The notes beneath the pieces are model-generated. The model searched no databases. It saw only the letters and a list, made by a program, of their open reading frames with translations, and was not told the origin of the DNA. Of a stretch of 12,897 nucleotides of DNA, positions 1-6,540 are shown piece by piece (positions within the stretch are counted from its first letter, which is position 1; each line of letters begins with the position of its first letter). The stretch covers positions 1 through 12,897 of the forward strand of contig JAPKCP010000060.1 of the NCBI GenBank assembly GCA_028822885.1, read 5' to 3'. Origin of the DNA: Yoonia sp. (GTDB lineage: Bacteria > Pseudomonadota > Alphaproteobacteria > Rhodobacterales > Rhodobacteraceae). The position numbers and the translations under genes are program-made.

Positions 1-169
1 AGAACGCCAATCAAGGGTTGCCCAATCAAGAAACCGCAAATCGCCAACATCAACGCGATGTTTTGCGCCTCGCACTGATCATCAAGCGCTGCGACAGTGG
101 CATCGCGAGCAAAGTCAGAGCAAGTTCTATCTTACTCGGCCCAAGGGAGGCTTTGATGAAAGGAGTCAA
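1..169 (-). pseudogene. Possible frameshifted remnant or edge-truncated gene (unidentified, hydrophobic)
   Basis: On the minus strand a frame is open from 131 down to the window edge with no stop and no ATG before about codon 25. It encodes a polar stretch followed by a hydrophobic segment (reading ...IALMLAICGFLIGQPLIGV at the edge), which looks like the start of a membrane helix. The neighbouring frame from a TTG at 169 to a TGA at 50 reads LTPFIKASLGPSKIELALTLLA before it deteriorates. Joining the two frames near 110-115 gives a more protein-like sequence than either alone, which is what a one-base frameshift would produce. No ribosome binding site is convincing for either frame. I do not recognise the family. 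The alternatives are a chance open frame in noncoding DNA, or a real gene lying mostly outside the window. Between this and 260 I see nothing else. Confidence 0.22.
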
Positions 170-260
170 GGCGAGCTACGCCCCGAGGGCAAGCGGTTGC
201 AAGCAAAAGACAACAAATGTCAGAAGAATGACACGGCGAGGATCAAGTGTTTGATGCACT

Positions 261-282
261 GGGCCACCCTAAGCGGTGGCCC
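261..282. other. GC-rich hairpin, possible terminator without a U-tract
   Basis: Perfect 8-bp inverted repeat, GGGCCACC and GGTGGCCC, with a 6-nt loop. It lies downstream of msrQ in the msrQ direction. There is no run of T after the stem on either strand (a run of A follows on the plus strand), so it is a strong hairpin but a poor classical intrinsic terminator. It could still stabilise the 3' end of the msrPQ message. Confidence 0.35.
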
Positions 283-298
283 CAAAAACTCCAGACAG

Positions 299-325
299 AA
301 AAATGGCTTACGCAACGGCCATTTT
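299..325 (-). terminator. Probable intrinsic terminator of msrPQ, overlapping the msrQ stop codon
   Basis: On the minus strand the arms AAAATGGC and GCCATTTT pair over 8 bp around a loop that contains the msrQ stop codon (308-310), and the right arm ends in a run of five T. The A-tract, stem and U-tract layout is that of an intrinsic terminator, although the stem has only four G-C pairs. A second, GC-rich hairpin follows at 261-282. Confidence 0.45.
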
Positions 326-913
326 GCGGGACTTTTGAATACGCAAGGCAAGCAAACCCAAGATCACGCCAAGATAAACAATCGGCTCAAGCTGGAACCC
401 CTTCACAAGCCACAGATAATGGACAGCACCAAGGAGAGCGATAGGATAAGTCAGCTTATGCAGCTTGCGCCACGTCGCCCCACCCAACTTGCGCAGCGAC
501 AGATTGTTTGACGTCACCGCAAGCGGGATCATCAACACGAACCCAAGCATACCAACAGTCACATAGGGGCGTTTGAGAATTTCTTCCCAAACCCGCGCAA
601 ATGTCCCGACATCAAGCACGGCCCAAACCGTGAAGTGAGCCATAATATAGAAAAAGGTCGTGACGCCCAGCGCCCTGCGGAATTTCAACAGATTCACACC
701 CGCATATTTTCGCAAAGGCGTGATCGCCAAACCAATGATCAGTAGCTTAAGCCCGACTTCACCATATTCACGCTCTAGCGCGTTAATTGGTTCCACGCCC
801 AAACCACCCGTTACGCCGAGATAGAACAGCCACGCCGCCCAGACAGCACCGATCACATATATAGGCCATGCAGGAATCCGGCGCAGCGTGGTGTTCAATG
901 TATTAATCATCAT
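308..913 (-). CDS. msrQ: MsrQ, heme-binding membrane subunit of the MsrPQ methionine sulfoxide reductase
   Basis: Inner-membrane b-type heme protein (formerly YedZ) that passes electrons from the quinone pool or a flavin to the periplasmic catalytic subunit MsrP, which repairs oxidised methionines in envelope proteins. The 201 residues match the family length. About six hydrophobic segments are visible (around 17-36, 53-65, 83-101, 117-134, 155-170 and 175-190). His93 (IMAHF), His152 (KLHKL) and His165 (AVHYL) lie where the heme-ligand histidines of the ferric reductase-like family are expected. The gene starts 5 nt after the msrP stop, and a GAGG sits just upstream. Two adjacent ATG codons (913 and 910) compete; the second has the more usual spacing to that GAGG. 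It forms an operon with msrP. Confident call. Confidence 0.93.
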   Translation of the reverse strand: MMINTLNTTLRRIPAWPIYVIGAVWAAWLFYLGVTGGLGVEPINALEREYGEVGLKLLIIGLAITPLRKYAGVNLLKFRRALGVTTFFYIMAHFTVWAVLDVGTFARVWEEILKRPYVTVGMLGFVLMIPLAVTSNNLSLRKLGGATWRKLHKLTYPIALLGAVHYLWLVKGFQLEPIVYLGVILGLLALRIQKSRKMAVA

Positions 914-918
914 TAACC

Positions 919-1827
919 TCAGAACGACGCCGACAGGTCCATGCCTTCGTAGAGGCCTGCAACCTCATCTTCATATCCGTTAAACATCAGCGTATCCTGA
1001 CGAGCCGCAAACAAACCGCCACCAATGCGGCGCTCGGACGCTTGGGACCAGCGTGGGTGGCTCACTTCTGGATTTACGTTGGAATAGAAACCATATTCAC
1101 GGGCGCTGGTTTTGTTCCAACTGGTCGGCGGTTCAACGTCAGTAAGTGTAATGCGGACAATCGATTTGATCGATTTGAAACCATACTTCCACGGCACAAC
1201 CACCCGGATCGGAGCGCCATTCTGGTTCGCGATCGGCTCTCCATAAATCCCTGTCGCCATAATCGTCAGCGGATGCATCGCCTCATCTAGGCGCAAGCCC
1301 TCGACATATGGGAAATCAAGAACGCCACGTTGGACGCCAATCATGTTCTCAGGCTGCACAACTGTTTCAAAAGCCACGTATTTAGCTGACGACTGAACGC
1401 CTGCCTTTTTCAGAATGTCTGCCAGCTCGACGCCGTTCCATGGTATCACCATCGACCATGCCTCGACACAGCGGAACCGGTAGATGCGTTCTTCAACGTC
1501 CAAACCAGCCAGCAGATCGGCCAAGCCATATTCACCTGGGTTATCAACCATACCGTCGACGGTAATCTTCCAATCATCTGTCTCAAGTTGATGGGCGTTA
1601 TCGGCCGGGTCTGATTTGCCAGTCCCAAATTCATAGAAATTATTGTAGCTCGTGATCTCTTCGAGCGTGTTCAGTTCAAGATCTTCACCAGCCGCTTGAG
1701 CAGAAGTCCCAATCAGACCAATTGCGCCTAAGCCAACAGTACCCGCCAAAATTTGGCGGCGGTTTAGGAACGCAGCTTTGGGTGTGATGTCTGCTTTGGT
1801 AAGGTCGTTAGTCCAGCGATAAGCCAT
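919..1827 (-). CDS. msrP: MsrP, periplasmic molybdopterin-dependent methionine sulfoxide reductase
   Basis: Catalytic subunit (formerly YedY) of the envelope MsrPQ system, reducing methionine sulfoxide in periplasmic proteins with electrons from MsrQ. The 302-residue protein begins with a Tat-type signal: Arg23-Arg24 in LNRRQILAG, a hydrophobic stretch 28-40 and a likely cleavage after AQA (about residue 45). The oxidoreductase molybdopterin-binding fold follows. Cys120 in YRFRCVEAWS is the expected molybdenum ligand. Further family blocks are VIPWNGVEL (127-135) and the region VVVPWKYGFKSIKSI. A GGAGA ribosome site lies 5 nt upstream of the ATG (complement of 1833-1837), which supports this start. 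It is first in a two-gene operon with msrQ and is divergent from the fasciclin gene. The long inverted repeat at 1850-1896 lies in its leader or promoter. Confidence 0.95.
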   Translation of the reverse strand: MAYRWTNDLTKADITPKAAFLNRRQILAGTVGLGAIGLIGTSAQAAGEDLELNTLEEITSYNNFYEFGTGKSDPADNAHQLETDDWKITVDGMVDNPGEYGLADLLAGLDVEERIYRFRCVEAWSMVIPWNGVELADILKKAGVQSSAKYVAFETVVQPENMIGVQRGVLDFPYVEGLRLDEAMHPLTIMATGIYGEPIANQNGAPIRVVVPWKYGFKSIKSIVRITLTDVEPPTSWNKTSAREYGFYSNVNPEVSHPRWSQASERRIGGGLFAARQDTLMFNGYEDEVAGLYEGMDLSASF

Positions 1828-1849
1828 ATAAGTCTCCGATCTTCGTGCA

Positions 1850-1896
1850 TGTTACCTGTCTAATTGGGGGTCTTATACGGCTATTAGAAGGTAACA
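1850..1896 (-). promoter_or_regulatory. Long imperfect inverted repeat upstream of msrP
   Basis: TGTTACCT (1850-1857) plus TCTAAT (1859-1864) pairs with ATTAGA (1883-1888) plus AGGTAACA (1889-1896): 14 base pairs interrupted by one bulged base, with an 18-nt loop. It ends 22 bp before the msrP ATG. It could be a two-half-site operator or a leader stem-loop. The loop carries TATAAG on the minus strand, which might be a -10 element, but no good -35 is seen at 16-18 bp. The function is inferred only from position and symmetry. The rest of the 309-bp intergenic region (1897-2052) holds no gene that I can see. Confidence 0.45.
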
Positions 1897-2052
1897 GGGC
1901 TCACTTTGCCGCCAATTCCTGAAACATATCTAAATCCAACCAATTCAGTAGTTTTTTCCACTATAAATTCACATCGTTGTGAGTATTCGTTACTGGAAAG
2001 CTAACCTAATGCAGGCTTAGGTCATTGGCTTGTAAAGTCAAAACCATAGGCG

Positions 2053-2090
2053 ATTTTCCCCGTATGATCTAAAGCCATTTTCCCCCGTAT
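2053..2090 (+). repeat. Direct repeat ATTTTCCCC(C)GTAT upstream of the fasciclin gene
   Basis: ATTTTCCCCGTAT (2053-2065) is repeated as ATTTTCCCCCGTAT (2077-2090); the starts are 24 bp apart and the copies differ by one extra C. The second copy ends 46 bp before the fasciclin ATG, in the promoter zone. The first copy runs into TATGAT (2063-2068), a good -10 hexamer with no matching -35, which would fit an activator-dependent promoter. Neither the binding protein nor the promoter class can be assigned from sequence. Confidence 0.4.
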
Positions 2091-2136
2091 TAGTTTGTAT
2101 TGCCATTCACGGCAGTCACCCAACCGGAGAAATATT

Positions 2137-2613
2137 ATGTTTCGTAGAACCTTCATTGCAACAGCAGCCGTAGCAACACTATCCACAGCCGCTTTCGCTG
2201 ATGGGCACTCCATGGACATCGTCGATACAGCCGTAGCAAACGGATCATTCACAACGCTTGTAGCGGCAGTTCAGGCAGCTGGCCTTGTGGACACGCTTAA
2301 AGGTGAAGGCCCATTTACCGTCTTCGCCCCAACGGACGATGCATTCGCTGCGCTGCCAGAAGGTACAGTCGAAGGTCTTTTGGCTGACCCTGAAGCGCTT
2401 GCTGCGATCCTGACCTACCACGTCGTCGCTGGCAAAGTAATGTCGACAGATCTGTCTGACGGCATGACAGCAACTACGGTCAATGGCGCAGACATTACCA
2501 TCGGTACCGAAGGCGGCGTAACCGTAAACGGAGCGAACGTTGTCACCGCCGATGTGGAAGCTTCAAACGGCGTGATCCACGTGATCGACGCAGTTATCAT
2601 GCCACCACAGTAA
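2137..2613 (+). CDS. Secreted fasciclin (FAS1) domain protein
   Basis: A 158-residue exported protein with a single FAS1 domain. Residues 1-21 form a signal peptide (basic MFRR, hydrophobic core, cleavage after AFA). The domain spans about 27-157 and shows the H1 motif TVFAPTDDAF (61-70), the central YH pair (94-95) and the H2 motif NGVIHVIDAVIMP (144-156). FAS1 domains mediate adhesion or ligand binding at the cell surface, and the partner here is unknown. The start at 2137 was chosen because GGAGA lies 6 nt upstream and the signal peptide begins there; an ATG at 2095 would put a polar tail before it. The gene is divergent from msrP and convergent with clpB. Base composition resembles its neighbours. 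Confidence 0.9.
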   Translation: MFRRTFIATAAVATLSTAAFADGHSMDIVDTAVANGSFTTLVAAVQAAGLVDTLKGEGPFTVFAPTDDAFAALPEGTVEGLLADPEALAAILTYHVVAGKVMSTDLSDGMTATTVNGADITIGTEGGVTVNGANVVTADVEASNGVIHVIDAVIMPPQ

Positions 2614-2623
2614 ATAACAAAGT

Positions 2624-2648
2624 CCCCCGCCATGCAAAGTGGCGGGGG
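2624..2648. terminator. Bidirectional hairpin terminator between the fasciclin gene and clpB
   Basis: Perfect 9-bp stem, CCCCCGCCA with TGGCGGGGG, and a 7-nt loop, placed 11 nt after the fasciclin stop and 12 nt after the clpB stop. In the clpB direction the stem is followed by ACTTTGTTATTT, and on the plus strand by a weaker AAATTTT. The position between two convergent genes makes the terminator role likely. Confidence 0.85.
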
Positions 2649-2659
2649 ATGTCCAAATT

Positions 2660-5272
2660 TTAATGAACGACTGCGTCATCAGGCGCTGGTCGTGTTGAGC
2701 GAGACACCCGGTCCCCCACAATTAGTCCATCCACACCAGCACTGACACTTATCGCAGACCCATCCAGCACATCACCTGCAAGGATCATCTCAGCCAGTTG
2801 ATCCTGTAAGGCCCGTTGGATAACCCGCTTCAATGGACGTGCGCCAAACACTGGATCGTATCCTTCGTCGGCAAGCCACTTCAACGCACCAGCGTCGAGG
2901 TCAAGCGTGATATTCCGCCCGGCCAACCGCTTATGCAAACGCCGCATCTGGATTTCTACAATCCCAGCCATATCTTCGCGGGCAAGTCGGTCAAAGATGA
3001 TCGTCTCGTCCAACCGGTTCAGGAATTCTGGACGAAAATGCGTCCGTACAGCGTCCATTACATCGCGCTTTGCATCAGATGCATCTGCACCATCAGGCAA
3101 TTCTGACAGCGCCTGTGCCCCAAGATTTGACGTCAGGATGATCAGCGTTTGCTTGAAATCCACAGTTCGGCCCTGACCATCGGTCAGAATACCATCGTCA
3201 AGAACCTGCAACAGGACGTTGAACACGTCAGGGTGGGCCTTTTCGACCTCATCGAACAGAACAACTTGATACGGACGACGCCTGACCGCTTCTGTCAGAA
3301 CACCACCTTCATCATAGCCAACATATCCGGGAGGGGCACCAATCAGGCGCGACACCGCATGCTTTTCCATAAACTCAGACATGTCGATACGGACCATCGC
3401 GCTGTCATCATCAAAAAGGTATTCTGCGACGGCCTTTGTCAGTTCCGTTTTACCCACACCCGTCGGCCCAAGGAATAGGAACGACCCAAGCGGGCGATCC
3501 TCATCGTTCAGACCAGCACGCGACCGGCGCACGGCATTGGCAACAGCACGCACGGCAGTTTTCTGACCAATCACACGACGACCAAGCTCCTCTTCCATCC
3601 GCAGTAACTTATCACGCTCGCCCTCAAGCATTTTGGAGGTCGGGATGCCCGTCCAACGTTCAACAACTTGCGCAATCTGCTCAGGGCGCACAGCGTCTTC
3701 GACCATCAGGTCTTCTGCAGTTTCTGCCTCAGCCAACTTACGTTCCAACTCAGGGATGACACCATATGACAGTTCCCCAGCTTTGGCCAAATCACCTTCG
3801 CGTTTTGCGATGTCTAGATCAGCACGGGCGCGATCAAGCCGTTCTTTCACCTCACGCGTGCCTTCCAACTTGTCACGCTCTGCCTGCCACTTCGCCGTCA
3901 TCTCAGACGCGCGGTCCTGCAAATCAGCAAGTTCTTTGCGCAACCGCTCAAGGCGATCAACAGAAGCAGCATCATCTTCTTTTTCCAGCGCCATCGCTTC
4001 GATCTTCAACTGCATGATCTGGCGGTCAAGCGCATCAAGTTCTTCTGGCTTGGAATCCACCTCCATCCGCAAACGGGATGCGGCCTCATCTACCAAATCA
4101 ATCGCCTTATCAGGCAAAAATCGATCCGTGATATAGCGGTGTGACAAGGTCGCCGCGGCCACAAGTGCGCTATCGGAAATCCGCACACCGTGGTGCAATT
4201 CGTACTTTTCCTTGATGCCGCGCAAGATCGACACAGTGTCTTCAACCGTTGGTTCTTCAACGATGATTGGCTGAAAACGGCGGGCCAAAGCCGCGTCTTT
4301 TTCAACATACTTGCGGTATTCATCAAGGGTCGTGGCACCGATGCAATGCAGCTCACCGCGCGCAAGGGCAGGTTTGATCAGGTTAGCGGCATCCATTGCG
4401 CCGTCGGCCTTACCAGCACCCACAAGCGTGTGCATTTCGTCGATGAAAAGAATGACTTCGCCGGCAGCCGTCTCAATCTCTTTCAAGACAGACTTAAGGC
4501 GTTCTTCAAATTCACCGCGATATTTCGCGCCAGCAATCAACGCACCCATATCGAGTGACATCAGACGTTTATTACGCAGGCTTTCAGGGACGTCACCATT
4601 CACGATCCGTAAGGCCAAGCCTTCGGCAATCGCCGTTTTACCAACGCCGGGTTCACCAATCAAGACAGGGTTATTCTTTGTGCGGCGCGACAAAACCTGC
4701 ATGGAGCGGCGAATTTCTTCGTCACGGCCAATGATCGGGTCAATTTTCCCTTCGCGAGCAGCCTCGGTCAGGTCGCGGGCATATTTATTGAGCGAATCAA
4801 AACTATCCTCGGCAGAGGCGCTATCAGCAGTGCGGCCCTTACGGATATCATTGATCGTGGCGTTCAGCGCCTTGGCATCAACGCCACCTTTGTCCAGCGC
4901 ATCCTTTGCTTTAGACTTGATCATCACAAGCGCCATCAACAGCCGTTCCACCGTGACAAAGCTATCGCCAGCCTTGTCAGCTAGTTTCTCAGCCTCAGCC
5001 AAGATCTTACCAGTGGCCGAATCCATGTAAACTTGACCGGAATCGCCGCTCACTTGGGTGATCTTAGAAACGGCAATATCAACGGCTTGACGCACAGTCG
5101 GGGCATCCGCACCCGACTTTGTAATCAGATTGCCAGCCAGACCTTCGGCGTCGTCCATCAATGCCTTTAGCATGTGTTCGGGTGTCAGCCGTTGGTGGCT
5201 TTCACGCATCGCAATGGTCTGTGCAGCCTGAACAAAGCCGCGCGACCGTTCTGTGAACTTATCAAGGTTCAT
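2660..5272 (-). CDS. clpB: ClpB, AAA+ protein disaggregase (Hsp104 family)
   Basis: Cytosolic hexameric ATPase that, with DnaK/DnaJ/GrpE, extracts and refolds polypeptides from aggregates after heat or other stress. At 870 residues it is full length. The order is: N-terminal Clp repeat domain (1-145), first AAA+ module with Walker A GEPGVGKT (206-213), pore loop KYRG (250-253) and Walker B VILFIDE (273-279), a coiled-coil middle domain (about 410-525), then the second AAA+ module with Walker A GPTGVGKT (602-609), pore loop GYVG (649-652), Walker B VVLFDE (670-675) and the C-terminal region. The middle domain separates ClpB from ClpA and ClpC. AAGGAG lies 7 nt before the ATG (complement of 5280-5285). 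A sigma-32-type promoter upstream indicates heat-shock control. Monocistronic, ending at the shared hairpin 2624-2648. Confidence 0.98.
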   Translation of the reverse strand: MNLDKFTERSRGFVQAAQTIAMRESHQRLTPEHMLKALMDDAEGLAGNLITKSGADAPTVRQAVDIAVSKITQVSGDSGQVYMDSATGKILAEAEKLADKAGDSFVTVERLLMALVMIKSKAKDALDKGGVDAKALNATINDIRKGRTADSASAEDSFDSLNKYARDLTEAAREGKIDPIIGRDEEIRRSMQVLSRRTKNNPVLIGEPGVGKTAIAEGLALRIVNGDVPESLRNKRLMSLDMGALIAGAKYRGEFEERLKSVLKEIETAAGEVILFIDEMHTLVGAGKADGAMDAANLIKPALARGELHCIGATTLDEYRKYVEKDAALARRFQPIIVEEPTVEDTVSILRGIKEKYELHHGVRISDSALVAAATLSHRYITDRFLPDKAIDLVDEAASRLRMEVDSKPEELDALDRQIMQLKIEAMALEKEDDAASVDRLERLRKELADLQDRASEMTAKWQAERDKLEGTREVKERLDRARADLDIAKREGDLAKAGELSYGVIPELERKLAEAETAEDLMVEDAVRPEQIAQVVERWTGIPTSKMLEGERDKLLRMEEELGRRVIGQKTAVRAVANAVRRSRAGLNDEDRPLGSFLFLGPTGVGKTELTKAVAEYLFDDDSAMVRIDMSEFMEKHAVSRLIGAPPGYVGYDEGGVLTEAVRRRPYQVVLFDEVEKAHPDVFNVLLQVLDDGILTDGQGRTVDFKQTLIILTSNLGAQALSELPDGADASDAKRDVMDAVRTHFRPEFLNRLDETIIFDRLAREDMAGIVEIQMRRLHKRLAGRNITLDLDAGALKWLADEGYDPVFGARPLKRVIQRALQDQLAEMILAGDVLDGSAISVSAGVDGLIVGDRVSRSTRPAPDDAVVH

Positions 5273-5348
5273 TGGTCTTCTCCTTCAAAAAGCGCCCGGA
5301 CGTTAGGATGCCCACATCTGCGGCACACCCTTGCTTGGGCCTCACTAT

Positions 5349-5379
5349 TAAGATGGGGGGCATTCCGCGTCCTTACAAG
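5349..5379 (-). promoter_or_regulatory. Heat-shock (RpoH/sigma-32-type) promoter of clpB
   Basis: On the minus strand CTTGTAA (complement of 5373-5379) is followed after 14 nt by CCCCATCTTA (complement of 5349-5358). This is very close to the known sigma-32 pattern CTTGAAA, 11-16 nt, CCCCATNTA. The expected transcript start is near 5340, giving a leader of about 70 nt before the clpB ATG at 5272. Confidence 0.82.
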
Positions 5380-5391
5380 ATTTTCGGATCA

Positions 5392-5408
5392 GTATTTGGC
5401 GAAAATAC
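5392..5408. repeat. Small palindrome in the clpB-pyrF intergenic region
   Basis: GTATTT and AAATAC arms of 6 bp around a 5-nt centre (GGCGA). It lies upstream of the clpB heat-shock -35 element and about 93 bp before the pyrF ATG. It could be an operator or just an AT-rich symmetric stretch; similar AGTATTTGG-type strings are, as I recall, frequent in Rhodobacterales intergenic DNA. No confident pyrF promoter is visible; the best -35-like hexamer is TTGACC near 5443, without a good -10. Confidence 0.25.
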
Positions 5409-5500
5409 CTCCACGAGGGGTTTGCTGCGCCTCAACACAAATGTTGACCATGAACGGCAATTGGTTCAATCGCAGACAAACCAGTGAGAAGGATACCCAT

Positions 5501-6226
5501 ATGACCCTGCCCGCCGATGACCGCTTAATTGTTGCGATGGATGTGCCCAATGTTGTTGCAGGCCTCGCGCTTGCAGATCGGCTAGGGGACAGCGTTAATT
5601 TCTACAAGATCGGGCTGGGTATGCTGACCGGCGGCGGGCTTGCCCTTGCGAATGAGTTAAAGCACGACCGTGGCAAGCGTATCTTTCTCGACATGAAGTT
5701 CTTCGACATCGGCGCAACGGTCGAAGCTGCGGTCCGTGGTATCGCCCAATTTGATCTCGATTTTTTGACAGTGCACGGCGACCCATACGTTGTGAAAGCA
5801 GCCAAAGAAGGGGCTGCAGGGTCAAATATGAAGATTTTGGCCGTCACAATCCTGACGTCGCTTGACCGGAACGACCTTGATAGCGCGTGCATCAAAGACG
5901 GTGAAATCCCCGACTTGGTACAAGAACGTGCGGGACTGGCACTGGAGGCAGGCGCAGACGGCGTGATCGCATCCCCGCAAGAAGCCGCACTGATCCGGGC
6001 ATTGCCACAAGCGAGCGGGAAACTTATCGTAACACCCGGTGTGCGCCCTGTCGGAGCCGATTTTGGTGATCAGAAGCGCGTCACAACGCCAGCCCAAGCC
6101 ATCGCAAACGGAGCAGACCATGTGGTTATCGGGCGTCCAATTTGGCGCGCAGCAAACCCATTGCAAGCAGCCCAAAGCATTTTGGCTGAAATGGCATCGC
6201 CACTGGTACGGTCAGCAGATCACTAA
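5501..6226 (+). CDS. pyrF: Orotidine-5'-phosphate decarboxylase
   Basis: Last step of de novo UMP synthesis: decarboxylates orotidine 5'-monophosphate to UMP in the cytosol. The 241 residues are typical of the bacterial group. The catalytic Asp-x-Lys-x-x-Asp is visible as Asp64, Lys66 and Asp69 in LDMKFFDIGATV. The TIM-barrel phosphate-binding parts appear as VTPGVRP (177-183) and the terminal ADHVVIGRPIW block (205-215). The start at 5501 follows a GAGAAGGA purine tract by about 7 nt and begins at the conserved N-terminus (RLIVAMDV). The same frame is open back to 5174, but that extension runs antisense into clpB and through its promoter, so it is rejected. Monocistronic; divergent from clpB and convergent with the nfeD-like gene. 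Confidence 0.96.
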   Translation: MTLPADDRLIVAMDVPNVVAGLALADRLGDSVNFYKIGLGMLTGGGLALANELKHDRGKRIFLDMKFFDIGATVEAAVRGIAQFDLDFLTVHGDPYVVKAAKEGAAGSNMKILAVTILTSLDRNDLDSACIKDGEIPDLVQERAGLALEAGADGVIASPQEAALIRALPQASGKLIVTPGVRPVGADFGDQKRVTTPAQAIANGADHVVIGRPIWRAANPLQAAQSILAEMASPLVRSADH

Positions 6227-6235
6227 AGCCTCAAC

Positions 6236-6262
6236 CTTGCCCGACATTGCGTGTCGGGCAAG
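6236..6262. terminator. Hairpin terminator between pyrF and the nfeD-like gene
   Basis: Perfect 11-bp stem, CTTGCCCGACA with TGTCGGGCAAG, and a 5-nt loop. It sits 9 nt after the pyrF stop and 4 nt before the stop of the convergent nfeD-like gene. The U-tract is poor on both sides (CGTTTCAG on the plus strand), so termination rests mainly on the strong stem. Probably serves both genes. Confidence 0.75.
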
Positions 6263-6266
6263 CGTT

Positions 6267-6539
6267 TCAGTTGTCGTTGATGTCACGATCAAACAAGGTC
6301 ACCTGACCAGTCTTAAGACCAAACACCCAGCGCAAACCAATATAAGAAAGCAGCGACAGCACGGCAAAAATCACCAAAGTGATTGGCAATGATAGCCCTG
6401 CCACACCGATCAGCAACAGCGCACCCATCACGAGGGCACCCATTGCGAAGCCCAGAAAAATCCAACCGGGGATGATCACTTCGGCTGTCGCCAGCAGTAA
6501 CGCCGCTGACATCCAGACCCACCATTGGTCATGCAACAT
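6267..6539 (-). CDS. Short NfeD-type membrane protein, partner of the SPFH protein
   Basis: A 90-residue inner-membrane protein with three hydrophobic helices (about 9-29, 31-47, 52-73). The first contains the NfeD-like stretch EVIIPGWIFLGF (20-31). It ends with a short polar tail, GLKTGQVTLFDRDINDN. Typical NfeD1b proteins (YbbJ type, about 150 residues) carry a C-terminal OB-fold after the helices; here that domain is absent and the tail stops where it would begin. There is no sign of a broken downstream frame, and the stop is followed 4 nt later by the terminator hairpin, so this looks like a natural short form. The gene starts 1 nt after the stop of the SPFH gene, so the two are translationally coupled, as in the conserved NfeD-stomatin operons. 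Its role is thought to be membrane microdomain or quality-control support; the exact function is unknown. Confidence 0.82.
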   Translation of the reverse strand: MLHDQWWVWMSAALLLATAEVIIPGWIFLGFAMGALVMGALLLIGVAGLSLPITLVIFAVLSLLSYIGLRWVFGLKTGQVTLFDRDINDN

Positions 6540-6540
6540 C

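Noticed and set aside
197..511. Plus-strand open frame (104 codons) antisense to the end of msrQ
   Set aside because: Low-complexity, Gln/Arg-rich translation overlapping the msrQ 3' end and two hairpins, with no ribosome site.
1969..1982. TCACA-N4-TGTGA palindrome as a CRP/FNR-type site
   Set aside because: The half-sites are in the reverse order and spacing of the CRP consensus, and 5-bp arms can arise by chance.
4311..5030. Long plus-strand open frame (239 codons) inside clpB
   Set aside because: It is antisense to the conserved AAA+ and N-terminal domains of clpB, serine/arginine-rich with no recognisable motif; a shadow of a highly constrained gene.
5174..5500. N-terminal extension of pyrF
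   Set aside because: It runs antisense into the start of clpB and across its heat-shock promoter. The conserved PyrF N-terminus and ribosome site are at 5501.
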